Assembly (NCBI GenBank): GCA_963377175.1
Contig: CAUJNA010003315.1
Coordinates: forward strand, 545,636 to 609,635
Source of the DNA: Effrenium voratum
Taxonomy: Eukaryota > Sar > Dinophyceae > Suessiales > Symbiodiniaceae
Length of the DNA: 64,000 nt
Reading direction: 5' to 3'
Part shown: positions 22,121-32,325 of the stretch, one piece after another
Layout of the letters: every line of letters starts with the position of its first letter
How positions within the stretch are numbered: position 1 is the first letter of the stretch
Translations under genes and position numbers: made by a program
The notes under the pieces: generated by a model
Database searches by the model: none
The model's input: the letters and a program-made list of their open reading frames with translations, nothing else
Told to the model about the DNA's origin: nothing

Positions 22121-23113
22121 TTACAAACAACTAGGGTCCTCCAGTAGAGAGGTTAGAGCAAGGGTACCCTTTTTTATGTAGTCTATTTTAGTAGGGGAAC
22201 CCTCCCCCCAAAAAAGGGTAAAAGGGCAGTACTGGGGGACCTAGACAAACCAACGAGGCAACGCTTGCCAGAAACAAGTGGTCCGAGGTGCTGGTTGCCG
22301 CGGTGAAACACCATGGGCAGGGCCCTCTTGTGCCTTGCCAAGGCTTCGCTTCGTGCGCAGAAGTCCGCCAGATGTGCTCGAAGGCCATGCCTTGCGGCCA
22401 GTTGCACGCCCTTCACCTCGGGAGGACCAATGGCTGTGGCTCAAAACAAATGGGATCCCATTTTGGGGGCTTTCGGTGCACAAAACCCATTTTAGAACCC
22501 CCATTTTGGGGTAGGTGCACCGCCCATTTTAGAACCCCCATTTTGGGGTAGGTGCTCAAAACCCATTTTAGTCTCTTTTGATTCATGGCCAAATGGGCGT
22601 GGCTCGAAATGCAAGGGCAAGGGTTACGTTACGCAGGTCTTGGTCTTTGTTTCCATCCAAGGGGCCCAAACACGGGTTCCACTTTTGTGAGCCCCTACAA
22701 TTGTTTGGGGGTTCGCCAATGTGGACACATAGCTAATGGGAACCCCGGATCCAAGCAAATTTTCCTGGCTCATGTTGAGTGGGGGGTGTCCCTTTTGCGG
22801 ATTCAGACCATTCATCCGGCCCAACCTTAGGTCCACAAGGCGACCCTTTAAAACCAAAAGCTGGAAGATGGGCTTGGACTGCCAGGCCCAACTAGGTCCT
22901 TTAGTAGGGGAACCCTCCCCCCCAAAAAAGGGCAAAAGGGCACTACTGGGACACCTAGCCAACACATGGTGAAGCCATGGGACAACGTCGGACGCCGTGA
23001 GACGCCTTGCTTGAACATAGCAGGCGATGCACGCTTCCTCGCTGACAAAGTTCACGATGGCCAGCGAGCTCCAAGGGAGATGCACGAAGTCGTACTGGGA
23101 GCTGAAGCGGAAC
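22121..23113 (-). CDS. Mei2-like RNA-binding protein, C-terminal RRM region
   Basis: Two coding blocks on the minus strand. Exon 22955-23113 (acceptor gtcgcccag) reads FRFSSQYDFVHLPWSSLAIV and NFVSEEACIACYVQARRL, matching the Mei2 C-terminal RRM pattern '..YDFxYLP....xxAFVNF.s.e.A'. Exon 22241-22433 reads VKGVQLAARHGLRAHLADFC and ARSEALARHKRALPMVFHRG, matching the following helix and strand ('..QG..A....+..S....+..P.+F..G'). Mei2-like proteins bind RNA and form large families in dinoflagellates. Exon 2 ends ...GLS at AG|GTCCCCC, the edge of a family A element; the other edge (CCTAG) joins in phase to SCL and TAA at 22121-22123. Exon 1 also ends at a family A edge. The two exons are not in phase directly, so a small exon between them is likely. 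The N-terminal part was not found. Confidence 0.6.
22131..22243. mobile_element. Family A TIR element acting as intron (Mei2-like gene)
   Basis: Ends CTAGGGTCCTCCAGTA and AGTACTGGGGGACCTAG are inverted repeats. Read on the minus strand the element starts GTCCCCCAGTACTG and ends GAGGACCCTAG, so it has GT and AG at its edges. Excision of 22131-22240 joins the second Mei2-like coding block in phase to a short tail and stop codon. Other copies: 22892-22957, 28891-29002, 33310-33423, 35670-35779, 36119-36250, and a truncated one at 46686-46757. Confidence 0.65.
22434..22580 (-). mobile_element. Diverged family H element supplying a splice acceptor
   Basis: On the minus strand the sequence before Mei2-like exon 2 ends TTTTGTTTTGAGCCACAG, the family H terminal repeat, so its final AG is the acceptor. 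The interior (ggtaggtgc, ccattttagaacc) matches other family H copies but contains a local duplication of about 50 bp. Confidence 0.5.
22892..22957. mobile_element. Short family A element at exon border
   Basis: Internally deleted family A copy (66 bp). On the minus strand it starts AG|GTGTCCCAGTAGTG directly at the end of Mei2-like exon 1 and ends GGACCTAG. GT-to-AG length is 63 nt. Sequence after it can be read in phase as WAWQSKPIFQLL. Confidence 0.6.
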
Positions 23114-23229
23114 CTGGGCGACATGCCCACCCTTGTTAGGCCCCCGGCAAAAAAAATATATACATATATATATATCCCTTTTGCTGTGGAAAACAAAGGG
23201 ACCCAAAAAAAGCGAAAACAAAAAACAAG

Positions 23230-23350
23230 GAGTTGGTTGACGTTGGAAGGGGAGCAAAAAAATCTCAATTTTTAGCAGTTCAGTTCAGTGATTGGATTCC
23301 ACAAGAAGCACAAATGTATAAAATGTTTCCCAACAACAACCATGCCATGT
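23230..23350. repeat. Dispersed repeat also at 29.60-29.71 kb
   Basis: Shares GTTGACGTTGGAAGGGGAGC at one end and AAGCACAAATGTA...TTTCCCAACAACAACCATG at the other with 29.60-29.71 kb; the middles differ. Confidence 0.55.
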
Positions 23351-24719
23351 CCACCCTTGTTGGTTGTCTTCTCTTTGGCACAAACCAACAATCCCATGCG
23401 CGTAGGTCCTTTTTGAGGCTACCTGTTTTTGGCTTTAAAGGGAAACCAAAAGGAACCCACCATTTTGGAGGGACCAAATCCATAAGACAAACAATGCATA
23501 CATCAAACAGGCTGATAAAGATCGACTTGCTTGCAGTTGGGATGCCCAAAGAGCTGGTTGAACTCACGCAGGAACTCCGGTTGAGACATCTTACGGCTCC
23601 TCAGTCGTCCAAAGGTCCTGAACGTATTGCTTTGTGTAAGTCTACAAGCCTGAGGGTATTGGCCCTAAACCATCCTAACCATCAAAAGATGCTTCGCTTT
23701 CAACAAGGTTCAGCTTGAACATGAGAGCAGTGGACGAGGATGTCTCATACGCCATTTCTTGCTCGCTCCGAGCGGCACGGAAAGTCAGCAGTTCGAGTCG
23801 GTTCGAGAAAGTCGCAAGCTGCGGAAGGCAAAGTCACAAGCAAACCCTGGTAATGTTGAGGCGATGTTTGGGTTTTAGAGGGGATTCGTCACTTTTTGAA
23901 GATACCACTCCCCGTATTAATAAACAGGGGTTCTGCCATGTAATTCATGCTTAAGCTTTAATGCTTAAGCCCCCTGCAAACAAAAAATGTTTCCTGTAGT
24001 AATAGATTGCCTTTAAAACCAACAGGGGAAAAAACATCCTTAAGCAAATGGACGGGTTGATTCATGTGGGGTCAACATTCAAGGGTTTACATACCCAAAA
24101 CCATCGTTGTTGTCGTGGTGCCGGGGCATCGGAACCTGGCTCGCCAGAATGGCTGTACCCAATGCAAGGCAAAGAAAGGCTGGGGACGTTTTATTTTATT
24201 GTTGTTTAAATAGTGTTAACTTATTTATTTGTTTTTTTTTTTATTGTTTTGCGAACCGTCAGCTACCTTGGTGAATGACACCTGGCCAAAGACACAACGT
24301 CAACTACCCATGCAACAAGCAAAGGGCTTCAATTCAGGTTGAGACCGGGGTCCGCAAGGACAACAAGGGATACCCGAACAAATAAAGAGCAAACGGTCAG
24401 CTGCGGTCACACAAATGCATGGTTGATGGGGGCTGCCATGGTTAAACCTTCCTTGACCGATGCTGCAGGATTCTCCCTTGCAAGCGATTGGAACCCGTTG
24501 GAACGTGTGTACCCCGCCATTTCTTCGGCTCCGACATGGTCCTCATTTGTCCAATGGACCGGGGCAACCGGGCAACCGCAACTCAGCCAGCCAATAGCCG
24601 GCGGGGAGGCTAGGGTTGGGCTCGGATCCTCTTTACCATGTTCTCAAATAATATATATATATATATACGACCCATGGTCACTCCTTGGCTCCCTCTTCAA
24701 GCAATTTTGGATACCCAGC
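23350..24719. other. Mostly non-coding; one strand-ambiguous open block
   Basis: A GC-moderate block at 24440-24620 is open on both strands. The plus strand reads WNPLERVYPAISSAPTWSSF after acceptor gatgctgcag; the minus strand reads WTNEDHVGAEEMAGYTRSNG after acceptor acctag. I could not choose. The rest shows no coding bias; T/A-rich runs lie at 24185-24250. Confidence 0.3.
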
Positions 24720-24870
24720 TCAAGCTGCTGGAGGCTTCTTGCCCGCGAAGCTTGCCTGAGCCAGGTGTAGAGGCCGGGAATCGTCATAGATGCTGCGCAA
24801 GATCCTGGGATCGATCAACCCGCAGGTCTCCAGCTCCAAAGCACTCAGCCTAGGAATTCCAAAGGCCTTC
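24720..24870 (-). CDS. Terminal exon with stop, unknown protein
   Basis: Strong acceptor (gttgttctgctttctag) followed by KAFGIPRLSALELETCGLID, PRILRSIYDDSRPLHLAQAS and FAGKKPPAA, then TGA at 24720-24722. Good codon bias. Upstream exons should lie between 24.9 and 25.8 kb; a weak candidate at about 25105-25200 reads VLFRWVHAGRWFMALVF. No domain recognised. Confidence 0.6.
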
Positions 24871-24949
24871 CTAGAAAGCAGAACAACCACCACAACAACC
24901 ACAACATTGCTGAGTAACCTTCTGAGAAGGAGGGGGGCAGGAACAGTTG

Positions 24950-25078
24950 AGTAATCAAAACCCAGTATTAAAATGTTCAACCTGCCATGTAAAGAACTAA
25001 GAAGGCGGATATCCGCAACTATTTGTGGTTGGGATTGTCCCATACTAACTTCATCTACCCGGGTTTTGATTGTGGCTC
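24950..25078. mobile_element. Family E TIR element (best copy)
   Basis: Starts GTAATCAAAACCCAGTA and ends TACCCGGGTTTTGATTGTG, inverted repeats; core AAGGCGGATATCCGCAACTA. Other copies at 12.2, 45.05 and 46.56 kb. Confidence 0.65.
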
Positions 25079-25770
25079 AGTTTGGATCCTAGGAGAATTG
25101 CGGCATTCTTTGGGGGGGCCGGGTTGCCAGAAGGACTTCCCAGCAACAAAAGACCAAGGCCATGAACCAGCGCCCTGCATGCACCCATCTAAACAGCACC
25201 TTCAAGGGATGGCCCATTCAAGTTGGGCTACCGAAAGGTGACGCTTGAAACCACCCAAGGAGACCGCAGCTACCAAACATATAGAGTGACCACCTGTTGG
25301 AACCTGGGCAAAATGAGGGGTCCAACATCTCCATACCAAAAAAATGAAGTCGAGCCCCTGCCAAAATCCAATTTGCAGGGACACACACACACGCGCGCAC
25401 CCACACACTCCTATGTATTTGTTCTATCTTTGAAAAAACAAGTATGTATATAATATTTTGTTTAGAATATTTGTATGTATCTGCCCCTTTAAATATCACC
25501 CCGCAGGAAACTCCTTTCCATCACCCAAATGCGTAACTCACGGCCTTTCCCGGCGACTTCGGCCAGGCTCCGCACCTCTACCCCAGAAAAAGAGAACCCC
25601 GGTGTTGAATTTCCGGGGAAGGGGGCTAAAGAACGGATTGCGGTTTTCTACTACCTATAGAACAGGGTTGTGGGAAAAACCCTTTCATTCCACAACCTGC
25701 TCTGGAACCACTTGAAGGATACCCTCAAAGCCAAAAAAGAGCCTGAATGGCCCTGGTCATTGGCTTGCTT

Positions 25771-25896
25771 TCAGCTGATTCGGGGTTCATCCAAACCGCT
25801 TGATTTTGCCAGTATGGCTCTGAACCAGCTTTTGACTATGGTATCACTGAGCTCCAAGTGCCTCAGACTTCCAATCAACGCCTTGCCACGGCGGTC
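25771..25896 (-). CDS. Possible terminal exon with stop, unknown protein
   Basis: After acceptor tgcatttttgcaag, in phase 0: DRRGKALIGSLRHLELSDTI, VKSWFRAILAKSSGLDEPRI, S, TGA at 25771-25773. The plus strand is also open here (acceptor gcttgctttcag, LIRGSSKPLDFASMALNQ), so strand rests on the neighbouring gene direction. Confidence 0.4.
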   Translation of the reverse strand, partial: DRRGKALIGSLRHLELSDTIVKSWFRAILAKSSGLDEPRIS

Positions 25897-26329
25897 CTTG
25901 CAAAAATGCAACTGGCACAAAAAGATCAAACAAACTCCGAGAAATCCTGTATTCTCACTAAACTCAATGTTCGAACGTGTAACCAGCTGATTAAAAATGA
26001 GAGCCCGCCTATGACTGGGCACCACATAGTGGACCTGGAAAGAACAACCAACTGCTCCCCCATTTGGTTGCCTCTAATAGCCAAGGGAAATCAAGTTCTC
26101 CCCCGTTAGGAAGGTTTCAATGCTTTGAGCCCTTCAAATTATCTCAGTTGCCCAAAGGACCTGGACATACAAGCTTCACCTTTTGGGACCTTTACCAAAA
26201 GTGGACCAAACAGGGAAAAGAACCAAAAGCTTAAAAGTTGATTCGCAAAATTGAACAAGTAAAAAAAAGGATCAGGCCCGCCCCCCCCCCCCCCCCTTTT
26301 TCCCGACACCTTTAGTATAGATCCGAGGT

Positions 26330-26442
26330 GGCCATGGGTCAAAAGCCCGTGCCCCCAGTGAACATAACAATCCCCACTAAAATAGACTAAAATGGGTGGT
26401 GCACCTACCCTAAAATGGTACCATTGGTTTTGACCCACAGCC
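26330..26442. mobile_element. Family H TIR element
   Basis: Ends GGCCATGGGTCAAAAG and TTTTGACCCACAGCC are inverted repeats; AGGT flanks both sides (4-bp target duplication). Consensus end is GGCT|GTGGGTCAAAAC...GTTTTGACCCACAG|CC, so GT and AG lie inside the repeats in both orientations. On the minus strand its GT is the donor of exon 26439-26592; its left AG is mutated (CCATGG). Copies: 32960-33059, 34664-34778, 38123-38222, 46117-46230, 63151-63250. Confidence 0.7.
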
Positions 26443-27003
26443 AGGTGGTTTCCCTTGGCAACGATTTCCCTTTCGACTCGACATGGACCCCCCGCCTCTT
26501 CCGCAGCTGGCGCCGCGTGGGGGCCTTCACGGCACCCCGCGCGCGCGCGGCCGAAGGCGCTCGGCGCGGTGGCCCGGGCATCGGCCGTCGTGCTGCAAGG
26601 ACCCCCGGCAAAAAGCGAGTTTCATGAGCTCGTTTACTTGGTGGCTGTTGTTGGCCCCTCTGCAAACAAAAGGTAAACTGTTGGGGGGTTAGTGGAAAAC
26701 CCCTTGCTTGATGTCAACCAAAAAGGGAAAGTCTAAAGAACCGTTGCCAGTAGCAGTTAAGAAGATGTCCGAGGGATGTGGGAGGCCCGCGCTTTTGGGG
26801 AAGGCGCCCTGTGTCTGCAAAGGTGTGGCATGTGCCAGGGGTTGGGAGCCCTTGCATGTGCAGGCGTCTTGCGTGTTTGTGTAGCTGGGGTTGGGTGCAG
26901 GTTGCAGGCATTGTTCGTGCAGCTGGGCTTGGGTGTAGAAAGGCTGGTACCCGATGGGGCCAGTTGGCTGCATGAGCCCCTTGCTGGGCGTCAACATTGT
27001 CAG
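26439..27003 (-). CDS. Two in-phase exons of a Q/P-rich and basic protein
   Basis: Exon 26742-27003 reads LTMLTPSKGLMQPTGPIGYQ, PFYTQAQLHEQCLQPAPNPS, then NTQDACTCKGSQPLAHATPL: low-complexity, glutamine/proline-rich. It ends in phase 1 at a GT donor. Exon 26439-26592 (acceptor gggggtccttgcag) continues in phase as RRPMPGPPRRAPSAARARGA and VKAPTRRQLRKRRGVHVESK, with about 80% G/C third positions, and ends at the family H donor. All three minus frames and a plus frame of the second exon are open, so the choice rests on bias and phase. Arginine-rich tracts suggest RNA binding or nuclear location; no domain seen. Confidence 0.4.
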
Positions 27004-27257
27004 CTGCTCAAGCCGTTGGCAGGAAATTGGAATGCTTTCTCCCAAAGCGCCTTGTTATGAGGGGTTGCTTTGGACCCCGTGGACACGCCTTCCCAGGTGA
27101 CGAACTTCGCCAAAAAGAACTTGCTTACCCAAACATGGCGCTAAGTTGAAAGTCCGACTCGGGCAGTGACTCGATTCCTGTCAAAGGGCTCCGAGGACCA
27201 TCCGAGCAGCTTCTCACTTCCCGAGTGGAGCCAAACAAAGTAAAACTTTTAAGCAAT

Positions 27258-27497
27258 TCAGCCACGTGGAGAGGCGCGGATTTTTGCGAGACGCTTGTAC
27301 AAACGGTTCATCACACATAATTTGGCAACCAAGCCCAAAATCAGTGACTCAAGCTCCGAGTTATCCGACTCAGGGACTGAGCTGCCTTCACCGACTTCCC
27401 ATGTTGCCCTGACCTTTTCTTCCGTGCCTACGCATCTCTCGAGCGGCGATGGCCAAGACAGCGATCGACGTGTCAGATCGGCGATTTGGGGTATGTT
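27258..27497 (-). CDS. Possible terminal exon with stop, unknown protein
   Basis: Minus-strand block reading DLTRRSLSWPSPLERCVGTE and SDNSELESLILGLVAKLCVM, then NRLYKRLAKIRASPRG and TGA at 27258-27260. The plus strand is also open. Acceptor near 27497 is weak. Confidence 0.35.
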   Translation of the reverse strand, partial: NIPQIADLTRRSLSWPSPLERCVGTEEKVRATWEVGEGSSVPESDNSELESLILGLVAKLCVMNRLYKRLAKIRASPRG

Positions 27498-27669
27498 GAG
27501 CCGGACTCTTCGAAATTGAGGGCAATCCGATGCAAAGAGGAATCCCTGGCGTACCCCCCAAACCACAAATCCAAACCACCAATTTTGCAGTATGCTGGCT
27601 TGAGGCTTGGCCTAGTGGGAGGCCCTGGAGAAACAAACCTGCAAAATCAAGGGACATATTCCATCGTAC

Positions 27670-28390
27670 TCAAACGCTCCCTCTAGCGGTCAACACGAAA
27701 CGCAACTCTTTGGGAGATTGAAAAGGCAACCGGCATGAAACCAGCCTTTTGAAGCTTCGGTGTGGGAAGCATTGCACGGCTCCAAGTCGTGGGATGTATT
27801 CGTTGGCAACAATGCGAAAAGAGCTGCGGACGGAACAGCAGACAATTTGGTGCAAACTGCTAAAGGCCAATGACTCCAAAAAGCAACTACCAAGAGGTTG
27901 CCTAACACTCCGAGGTTTTACGAGTTCCTGGTCTGGAAGATCTTGGAATGGCTCCGCTACATGCAATCCAATAGAGGCAGGCAGTAATCCCATCAGCCGT
28001 TCAGCTCGTGCATGTGGGTATGCGTGAGAATCAGTTGCACCCATCCAAGGTGTTCATTTACATGGTTGAGAGAAAGGTCCTTGATTTTGTTTGGCGACGC
28101 ATTGGTGCACATCCGGGGTACACGGAAAAAATAGTTCTCCGCTCTCGCATTGGCTTCTATTCAAGTTTCGACAGAACTATCAAGAGGGGCACCCCTCAAA
28201 AAGAAAAGCTTACATTGTTTGTCACGACTGTTGATCTTCTGGGGTACCAGCTCTGCTGTATAACCTTATTTTTCATGTTCTTTGTTGGATTGTTCTTTCT
28301 TTATTGCCTCTGGGTACTGCTCGTTTTCAGTGAGAGCTGCAAAACGCAGTCATTGCCAGGAGCCTGGTACATGGTTCCTTCAGCTTGCTA
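27670..28390. other. Unassigned open frames without codon bias
   Basis: Both strands carry open frames of 90-127 codons (one plus-strand frame at 28008-28391 ends in a hydrophobic helix). Third positions are not G/C-rich, so these differ from the other exons and may be chance or a decayed element. Confidence 0.25.
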
Positions 28391-28781
28391 AATATGGATA
28401 AATATGGCTGGGTGGCCCCATAAAGGGTGCTCCACTTGCCCCGTGTTTGCCAGCACCCCAACCGGACATTTGCAGGAAAGCGACCTACGGGCTGAGGGCG
28501 TTTTTTTTTCCCTTTCAGGCCGCTGCTTGGGATAGCATCGCTAGAACCAATCGAGATATGACCACCATTTTTAGTCTTATCTGCCAACACGATGATTGTC
28601 GCTGCCTCATTGCTGGTGTTTTGCTGGCACCATTCTGCCATACCACACAGAATTGTTTTTCATATTGGTTCCACCCTTGCAAGATCTTGCAAGGCTTCGG
28701 GTCTTGGTCTCCGATACACCTCTAAATCATTGCGTGGCACCAACCGTTGGGAGACAATTCCAGCAAACATCTGAACTAATA

Positions 28782-28884
28782 CTTACCCCTTAAAACTCCA
28801 AGCCCCCTGGGGAAGTTAGTCTTTTACAGACATATAGCCCATGTTACCCAACAAGTTGAAAAGTTGTGTTTTTTAAGAGGTAAG
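28782..28884. mobile_element. Family C TIR element (copy 1)
   Basis: CTTACCCCTTAAAACTCC at the left and TTTTTTAAGAGGTAAG at the right are inverted repeats; AATA flanks both sides as a 4-bp target duplication. Almost identical to copies at 41168-41270 (duplication TCTT) and 48258-48349 (CCTA), so it moved recently. Confidence 0.85.
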
Positions 28885-28890
28885 AATAGC

Positions 28891-29002
28891 CTAGGTCCTC
28901 CAGTAGAGCGTTTAGAATAAGGATACCCTTTTTGCTGTAGTCTATTTTAGTAGGGGATCCTTCCCAAAACAGAAACGGAAAAAGGGCACTACTGGGGGAC
29001 CT
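28891..29002. mobile_element. Family A TIR element
   Basis: CTAGGTCCTCCAGTAGAG to CACTACTGGGGGACCT; lies only 6 bp from the family C copy at 28782-28884, making a nested cluster. Confidence 0.75.
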
Positions 29003-29341
29003 GAATTAATACCAAATCTCAGTTGGAGAATCCCCAACTCAGGACCCTTAATGGGAGCGAGCTCGCTTTGCCCGAATCAAGAAAAACAATGTGCGGAGGT
29101 CCAGAATCGTTACAAGTTGCAGGTCATATAGTAGGGTCGAGCCAAGAGATGCTCTGGCAAAACACGAAAGACACATCCACAGGTGACCTCTTGCACAAAT
29201 CGATAACCCTGGCAAATGGAAAAGGACCAGTCCTATCTCTTTGTTACCTTCCATTTGCCAAAGCCCCTGAGAAAACTAAAACCATACTCGCAATGTGATA
29301 GATTCCCTTTAAAACCAACTGAGGGAACACACACACACATA

Positions 29342-29464
29342 CTGTGGATGGAGGATATCCTGCACCACTTGGAACCATGACGAACCATTGCTGGTTGGTA
29401 TTTACAGGGGAATCCTCATTCCAAGGTTTCTTAGGTGGTGCGAAATGGATTTCGCAACCATCCG
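29342..29464. mobile_element. Family D TIR element
   Basis: CTGTGGATGGAGGATATCC ... GATTTCGCAACCATCCG, flanked by TA on both sides. It lies just before a GC-rich exon-like block. Confidence 0.7.
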
Positions 29465-29479
29465 TATTTCTTAAGCAAC

Positions 29480-29605
29480 TGGAAGCCATGGACACATCCA
29501 CCCACTGCCCCGACTTCGGCGCCCTCAAGGTGGCTGGGCTCCCGGCGATTGCCGTCGCCATCGCTGCAGAGCTCATCCTGACGGGTCCACAGCTTCCCGT
29601 TGACG
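29480..29605. CDS. Exon-like block, strand undecided
   Basis: About 85% G/C third positions on either strand. Plus reads CPDFGALKVAGLPAIAVAIA and AELILTG; minus reads MSSAAMATAIAGSPATLRAP and KSGQWVDVSMASS, or VNGKLWTRQDELCSDGDGNR in another frame. Neighbour genes favour minus. Confidence 0.35.
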
Positions 29606-30690
29606 TTGGAAGGGGAGCGGACATTTATTTTGTTTTGCAGCGAAGTGGGGGTTTCAACCACGAAACCACAATAAGCACAAATGTAAAATCTTTCCCAACA
29701 ACAACCATGCTCCCTGCGATTGGCCTTGGAGCTCGGTGATTTGGAGGTTATGGGGGTTCCCCCTCATTGGCGGTTGGATTGGTGGTCTGAAGGTTAGGGG
29801 GCTTCAAAAAAACAAGAACCAGCGCTCCGATCCCCAAACCAATCCAAACCAGCAATTAAGGGGCGTGCGCGGTGTGGCAACGTGACCTCCGATAAACTGC
29901 AAAAGCAAATCATGGCCCAAAAAGCCCGCGCTGATGCAAATCCCAAAACACATTAAAACCTGAGGGGCCGTGTTGGTCGCTTGCCAGACGTTGAGGAAAA
30001 TGATTTTCGGGCGGGGTTGCTTGACCGACAATGAGACTTCGGTTTCTCGCAAATGACGCACCAGGAAAAATCAGGTGATCGCCTGGTTTGCCATAGCTTG
30101 CACAAGAAAAGGGCAAGCCAAGGGCGAAGACCTTTTATGATTGTGGTTCGGCATTTATGTGAATACACGCTATGAATAAACAGCTACAAATTGCACTCAA
30201 GTTGCCAAACTGGAAATAAGGGATCCCCAAAAGGGTTTCCTTTCATGGTTTTCGCTTGAAGGTGTCGCTATCCCCTATTGTCAGCTCAGGCCGAATGTAA
30301 GGCTTCACTGCTGGAAATAGAAGGCAAGCTTTTCTGGGGGTGGGTTGCGAAGGAAGCCAAAGGAACACCGAAGCCATTTGGGGGGGGGGTCCTAGAAAAT
30401 GACACACCCATATTTGGACCACAACTGGAAAACCAAAAGGTCACAAGGTCGATTCGCTTTAGGCAACTGAGAACAGTTGCTGCAGGGACCAAATAATCAC
30501 CTTCGTCATTTGGAACCTGATATCTCTATTGAAAATGGTTAGTGCTGGCCAATCCCAATCCATGTTTCTTTTTTTCTTTGGGGGGGATTTGGCCGCCGCA
30601 ACATGGTTGGTTTCCTCCTGGCTTCCTTGTAAAACTCACAGAAAGGGGCCCTCAAAAAAGGCGATAGCCCATAACCCTCAGTTGGAAAAC

Positions 30691-30771
30691 CATCCAGCTT
30701 CCGGACCGGAGCCCGGGAAAGACCCCAGAGGTTGCCCTTGAAAGCGAAAGGCAGCTGCCACTGGCGTAGCG
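30691..30771 (-). CDS. Isolated exon, unknown protein
   Basis: Excellent acceptor (ccttttttccttggcag) then LRQWQLPFAFKGNLWGLSRA and PVRKLD, ending at a GT donor in phase 1. Good codon bias. No family recognised. Confidence 0.5.
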
Positions 30772-31111
30772 CTGCCAAGGAAAAAAGGAATTCGTTTGAC
30801 GTGGGCTCCATATTCAGGCTGTACTTCTTGGTTGCTGTTGACCCCTCTGCAAAAAGTTTAACTTTTTGTAAGTTTAATATATATATATTATTATAAACAA
30901 AAAAGAACACAAACTTGATTTCCCAAAACGTTAAAGCCTAAAGATCAAACCCAATAGCAGTCAAGACGTGAGTCTGCAACACGTTTTTTCCCACCCCGAA
31001 GACGCTTGGAAGACATGGAACCCCACGCCCAACCAACGCCCCCTTTCAAACCAAAAAAAAACGCCCAGAACCCCAACCAAACAGCTCCGAAGAAAACAAA
31101 AAGCGGTCCAC

Positions 31112-31166
31112 GTAGACCATCATGGGCACGGTTTGGTACAGCGCCACCTCACCCGTCGCCAAGGTA
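31112..31166 (-). CDS. Isolated exon, unknown protein
   Basis: Reads TLATGEVALYQTVPMMVYVD with nearly all third positions G/C. The frame stays open to RFLFSSE. Donor may be at ATGATG|GTCTAC or a few codons later. Acceptor cccgag is weak. Confidence 0.45.
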
Positions 31167-31960
31167 CTCGGGGGTCAGATGCTTTGGAACCAACGCAGCG
31201 GGGGGAGGTCGGGGGTTTGGGGGGGGGGGGTTGGGGGGGTTTGGGGGTGAATCAAAAGTGTCGAAACAAATGCCCAAAGGACCCATACCGCCTCAAGAAT
31301 AAAACTCAAAATGGGGAGAAGTAGAAACAATTGAGTCATTAAGAGTAATTAGCCAAACAAAAAAGCTGTCTTGTGTCTGCTTCGGGCTTTAGCTGGGGTT
31401 TGCGTGGGAAAGGAGAATGCATAATTGTGGTTGGGGGGGGGGAATGGCTGGGGCGAGTTTCATTGTTGGAGGGGCCCCGAAGTCACTTTGATGCTCGTCG
31501 ACGGGCGTACGTTTTCTAGGGAAACTCTTGGACATGGTTTCGGAACATCACTCTTGTGATACTCTTTTTGGGCGGATGTTCTACGACTACTTTGTAAACT
31601 AGGGCAAACCCAGTTCTTTCCATCCCGCTGCAAAGACAGAGTAGATTTGTCTAAAAGGAAACCCAAGACTCAGTTCCTGATTGGCTTGGCCAAACATAGT
31701 CCACGTCCAGGTCCACCCAAAAAAGTGTACAGCTCCAGGAACTCAAGAAGTGAGAAGAACGCCAAACCAATTCTTCGACCCTGGGTCAAGATGGAGCAAC
31801 CCCCCAAAGGATTCGGGCAAGTGAGGCCTGTGAGTAATTTGACCCGCCCATCTTTTTGGACACATGGGTGCGTCTCAAAATGGAAAACCCCTGCACTGGT
31901 GTTGAATCCTTCAGAAAAACGGCCCCCTGAAAAAACACAGAGTCACATACGTACCCATTC

Positions 31961-32047
31961 TCAGCCGAACTCGTGCGAGGTTTGTTTCTTTTTTTGGGCG
32001 CGGGCCCGAGCTTCCTGCAGGTCCTGCAATTCCTGGCGCGCACGTGC
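31961..32047 (-). CDS. Terminal exon with coiled-coil tail and stop
   Basis: Acceptor gctggacactccag, phase 0, then ARARQELQDLQEARARAQKK, KQTSHEFG and TGA at 31961-31963 (29 codons with stop). The A/R/Q/E/L pattern predicts a charged helix or coiled coil. Its upstream exons are not resolved; the gene at 32326-32639 seems to stop before it. Confidence 0.45.
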   Translation of the reverse strand, partial: ARARQELQDLQEARARAQKKKQTSHEFG

Positions 32048-32222
32048 CTGGAGTGTCCAGCTTTTGGACCGCCGGGTTCCTCCCCTGTACCCTCTCACCA
32101 ACTAACATGGAACCTGACGTCCGGGGCGCTCCTTTTTGACAGGAAAAAGTGGTCTTCCAGCACACCCCTGTCAGGTTGCAAATTGCTGGAAAAGCCAGTT
32201 GTTTCCAGATGGTGCATTTTGG

Positions 32223-32318
32223 GGGTCTTTGGGGTCAACAACTACGGAGTTTAGGTTGGGGTCCAACCAATTTTGAGGCAGACCATTTGCAGAAATCCCT
32301 ATGTCCGACTCTTTGTCG
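32223..32318. repeat. Dispersed repeat G (inverted copy at 34.50-34.60 kb)
   Basis: The reverse complement of this stretch (core TCTGCAAATGGTCTGCCTCA, plus AAAGAGTCGGACATAGG) recurs at about 34500-34600. Confidence 0.6.
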
Positions 32319-32325
32319 GATATCC

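Noticed and set aside
28008..28391. 127-codon plus-strand frame with a membrane helix
   Set aside because: No third-position bias, no splice context, and it runs against the direction of neighbouring genes; possible chance frame.
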